NCBI GenBank assembly: GCA_030430515.1
Contig: JAUIKX010000074.1
Location: forward strand, 1 to 13,127
Origin: Gammaproteobacteria bacterium
GTDB lineage: Bacteria; Pseudomonadota; Gammaproteobacteria; Pseudomonadales; Azotimanducaceae
Direction: 5' to 3'
Length of the DNA stretch: 13,127 bases
Numbering within the stretch: the stretch's first letter is position 1; every line of letters begins with the position of its first letter. A program made the translations under genes and the position numbers. The notes under the pieces are model-generated. The model worked only from the letters and a program-made list of their open reading frames with translations, was not told where the DNA came from and did no database searches. Shown piece by piece: positions 12,359 through 13,127 of the stretch.

Positions 12359-13127
12359 CTTGCCGCCTCGCTCTCAGGGTCGGCCCTGGGCGACACCGCA
12401 TCGGCGCTCGTCGAGGACTACGAACGCCGGGCCAACGAGCGCCTCGCCGAGATCGGCGCAGACGGCGGCGACAACATCCGTCTCGACCTCGACGCTGGAG
12501 ACGCCCAGCTCCGCCGCGTTGACGGCACCTCGGCGCTCGACATCGCCGTCACCGGCACGCTCGACTTCGGCTGGCCCGGCGACGACGACGCCGTCGTGCC
12601 CGGTCAGATCTCCCTGTCGGCGCGCCTGCTCGTCGGCCTGACGCTGCAGAACGATGACGGCGCTGCCGACATCGTCGTCGTGCCGGGCGCATCGGGCTTT
12701 CATGAGATCGCATTCGACGACGACGCGCCCGACCTCGACGAAGGGTCGAGCGGCGCTGACCCGATCACCGATGCCATACAGGACGGCGTGCGAAGCGCGC
12801 TGGCAGAGACACTGGGCGCGGTGCGCGTCGCACGACTCGAGCCGCTGCCGCTGGGAGACAGCGAGGTCACGCTCACGCCGGTCGAGGTCCGGGCCGTGAC
12901 GCCGACGAACGAGCTCGTCGTCACGTTCCGGAGCAACCTGCCTGTCGACGCGGCGAACGACCCGGCCGGACTCATCGAAGGCGCCGACGCTGCGGTCTGG
13001 CTCGACGACGACGTGCTCGGTCCGATGCTCCGTACCCTCACCGAGTCGATCGGTGGTCGAGCCATCGACAGGAAGGGGCGCCCCGGCGGAGATATCCGCG
13101 CCTTCATCAACGACGTCGAAACCCGTG
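12344..13127 (+). CDS. Unidentified partial protein, high-GC, open at both ends
   Basis: The plus frame beginning GAC GGT GCA CGG at 12344 stays open for 261 codons to the window edge. It has almost only G or C in third positions, strong evidence that it is coding. There is no ATG or GTG before GTG 12596, and none in the roughly 160 bases of the same frame checked to the left, so the true start is missing. The peptide is acidic, starts near DGARHLAASLSGSALGD, and alternates beta-like stretches (TSALDIAVTGTLDFGW; GQISLSARLLVGLTL; SEVTLTPVEVRAV) with aspartate-rich loops. It has no transmembrane helix. I do not recognise the family. The strand pattern loosely recalls lipid-binding or beta-sandwich proteins, but no function is claimed. 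Codon use resembles high-GC actinobacteria rather than the other genes here. The antisense frames in this stretch are serine- or arginine-rich and look like shadows. Confidence 0.6.

Noticed and set aside
12374..13110. Minus-strand frames of 109 and 136 codons in the high-GC segment
   Set aside because: They are arginine/valine- or serine-rich, while the plus frame has consistent G/C third positions over 261 codons, so the plus strand is the coding one.
1..13127. CRISPR array, tRNA/rRNA genes, insertion sequence or phage genes
   Set aside because: No regularly spaced repeats with spacers, no cloverleaf-like or rRNA-like segments, and no transposase or phage protein was recognised on either strand.

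Overview
The window looks like the chromosome of a gammaproteobacterium, probably a free-living or marine one, although the exact lineage is inferred. The evidence is a CysB of exactly enterobacterial length with its ligand residues conserved, a ThrH-type HAD enzyme as in Pseudomonas, RimO, a PilZ protein, YdcH (DUF465), and a methylcitrate operon led by a GntR/FCD regulator. Four genes appear to start at TTG.

Layout, left to right. (1) 1-2163, plus strand: the end of an unidentified open frame, rimO (ribosomal protein S12 methylthiotransferase), a 40-residue one-helix membrane peptide and a TerB-like protein. (2) 2179-2894, minus strand: a membrane-anchored J-domain protein followed by a PilZ protein, running tail-to-tail into the TerB gene. 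(3) 2950-5748, plus strand: ydcH and a 5'-nucleotidase (ATGA overlap), then cysB and thrH behind their own promoter. (4) 5719-7059, minus strand: pabB, whose 3' end overlaps thrH by 30 bp. (5) 7134-9852, plus strand: a GntR regulator, prpB and prpC, tightly packed and preceded by three near-identical operator-like sites. (6) 9891-11439: a VanZ-like membrane protein (minus) and an AsmA-like membrane-anchored protein (plus) whose 5' ends overlap head-to-head. (7) 11423-about 12350, minus strand: the C-terminal part of a DUF5916-type outer-membrane protein. (8) About 12350-13127, plus strand: an open frame with no start or stop, of visibly different, much more GC-rich composition.

How the genes work together. 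prpB and prpC encode two steps of propionyl-CoA breakdown by the methylcitrate cycle; the dehydratase/isomerase steps (acnD/prpF or prpD) are not here. The GntR protein probably controls this operon and itself through the operator sites, one of which also covers the pabB start codon. cysB and thrH link sulfur regulation with serine or homoserine metabolism. The membrane peptide, TerB-like and J-domain genes together carry the parts found fused in DjlA, in separate genes.

The most unusual spot is 12335-12353. Two incomplete genes meet there head-to-head at a sharp change of base composition. The simplest reading is a chimeric join, of assembly or library origin, with an actinobacterium-like fragment; a real recombination breakpoint is the alternative. 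The most informative biological signals are the GntR operator cluster and an apparent internal duplication in the 5'-nucleotidase, in which one half has lost the catalytic aspartates.
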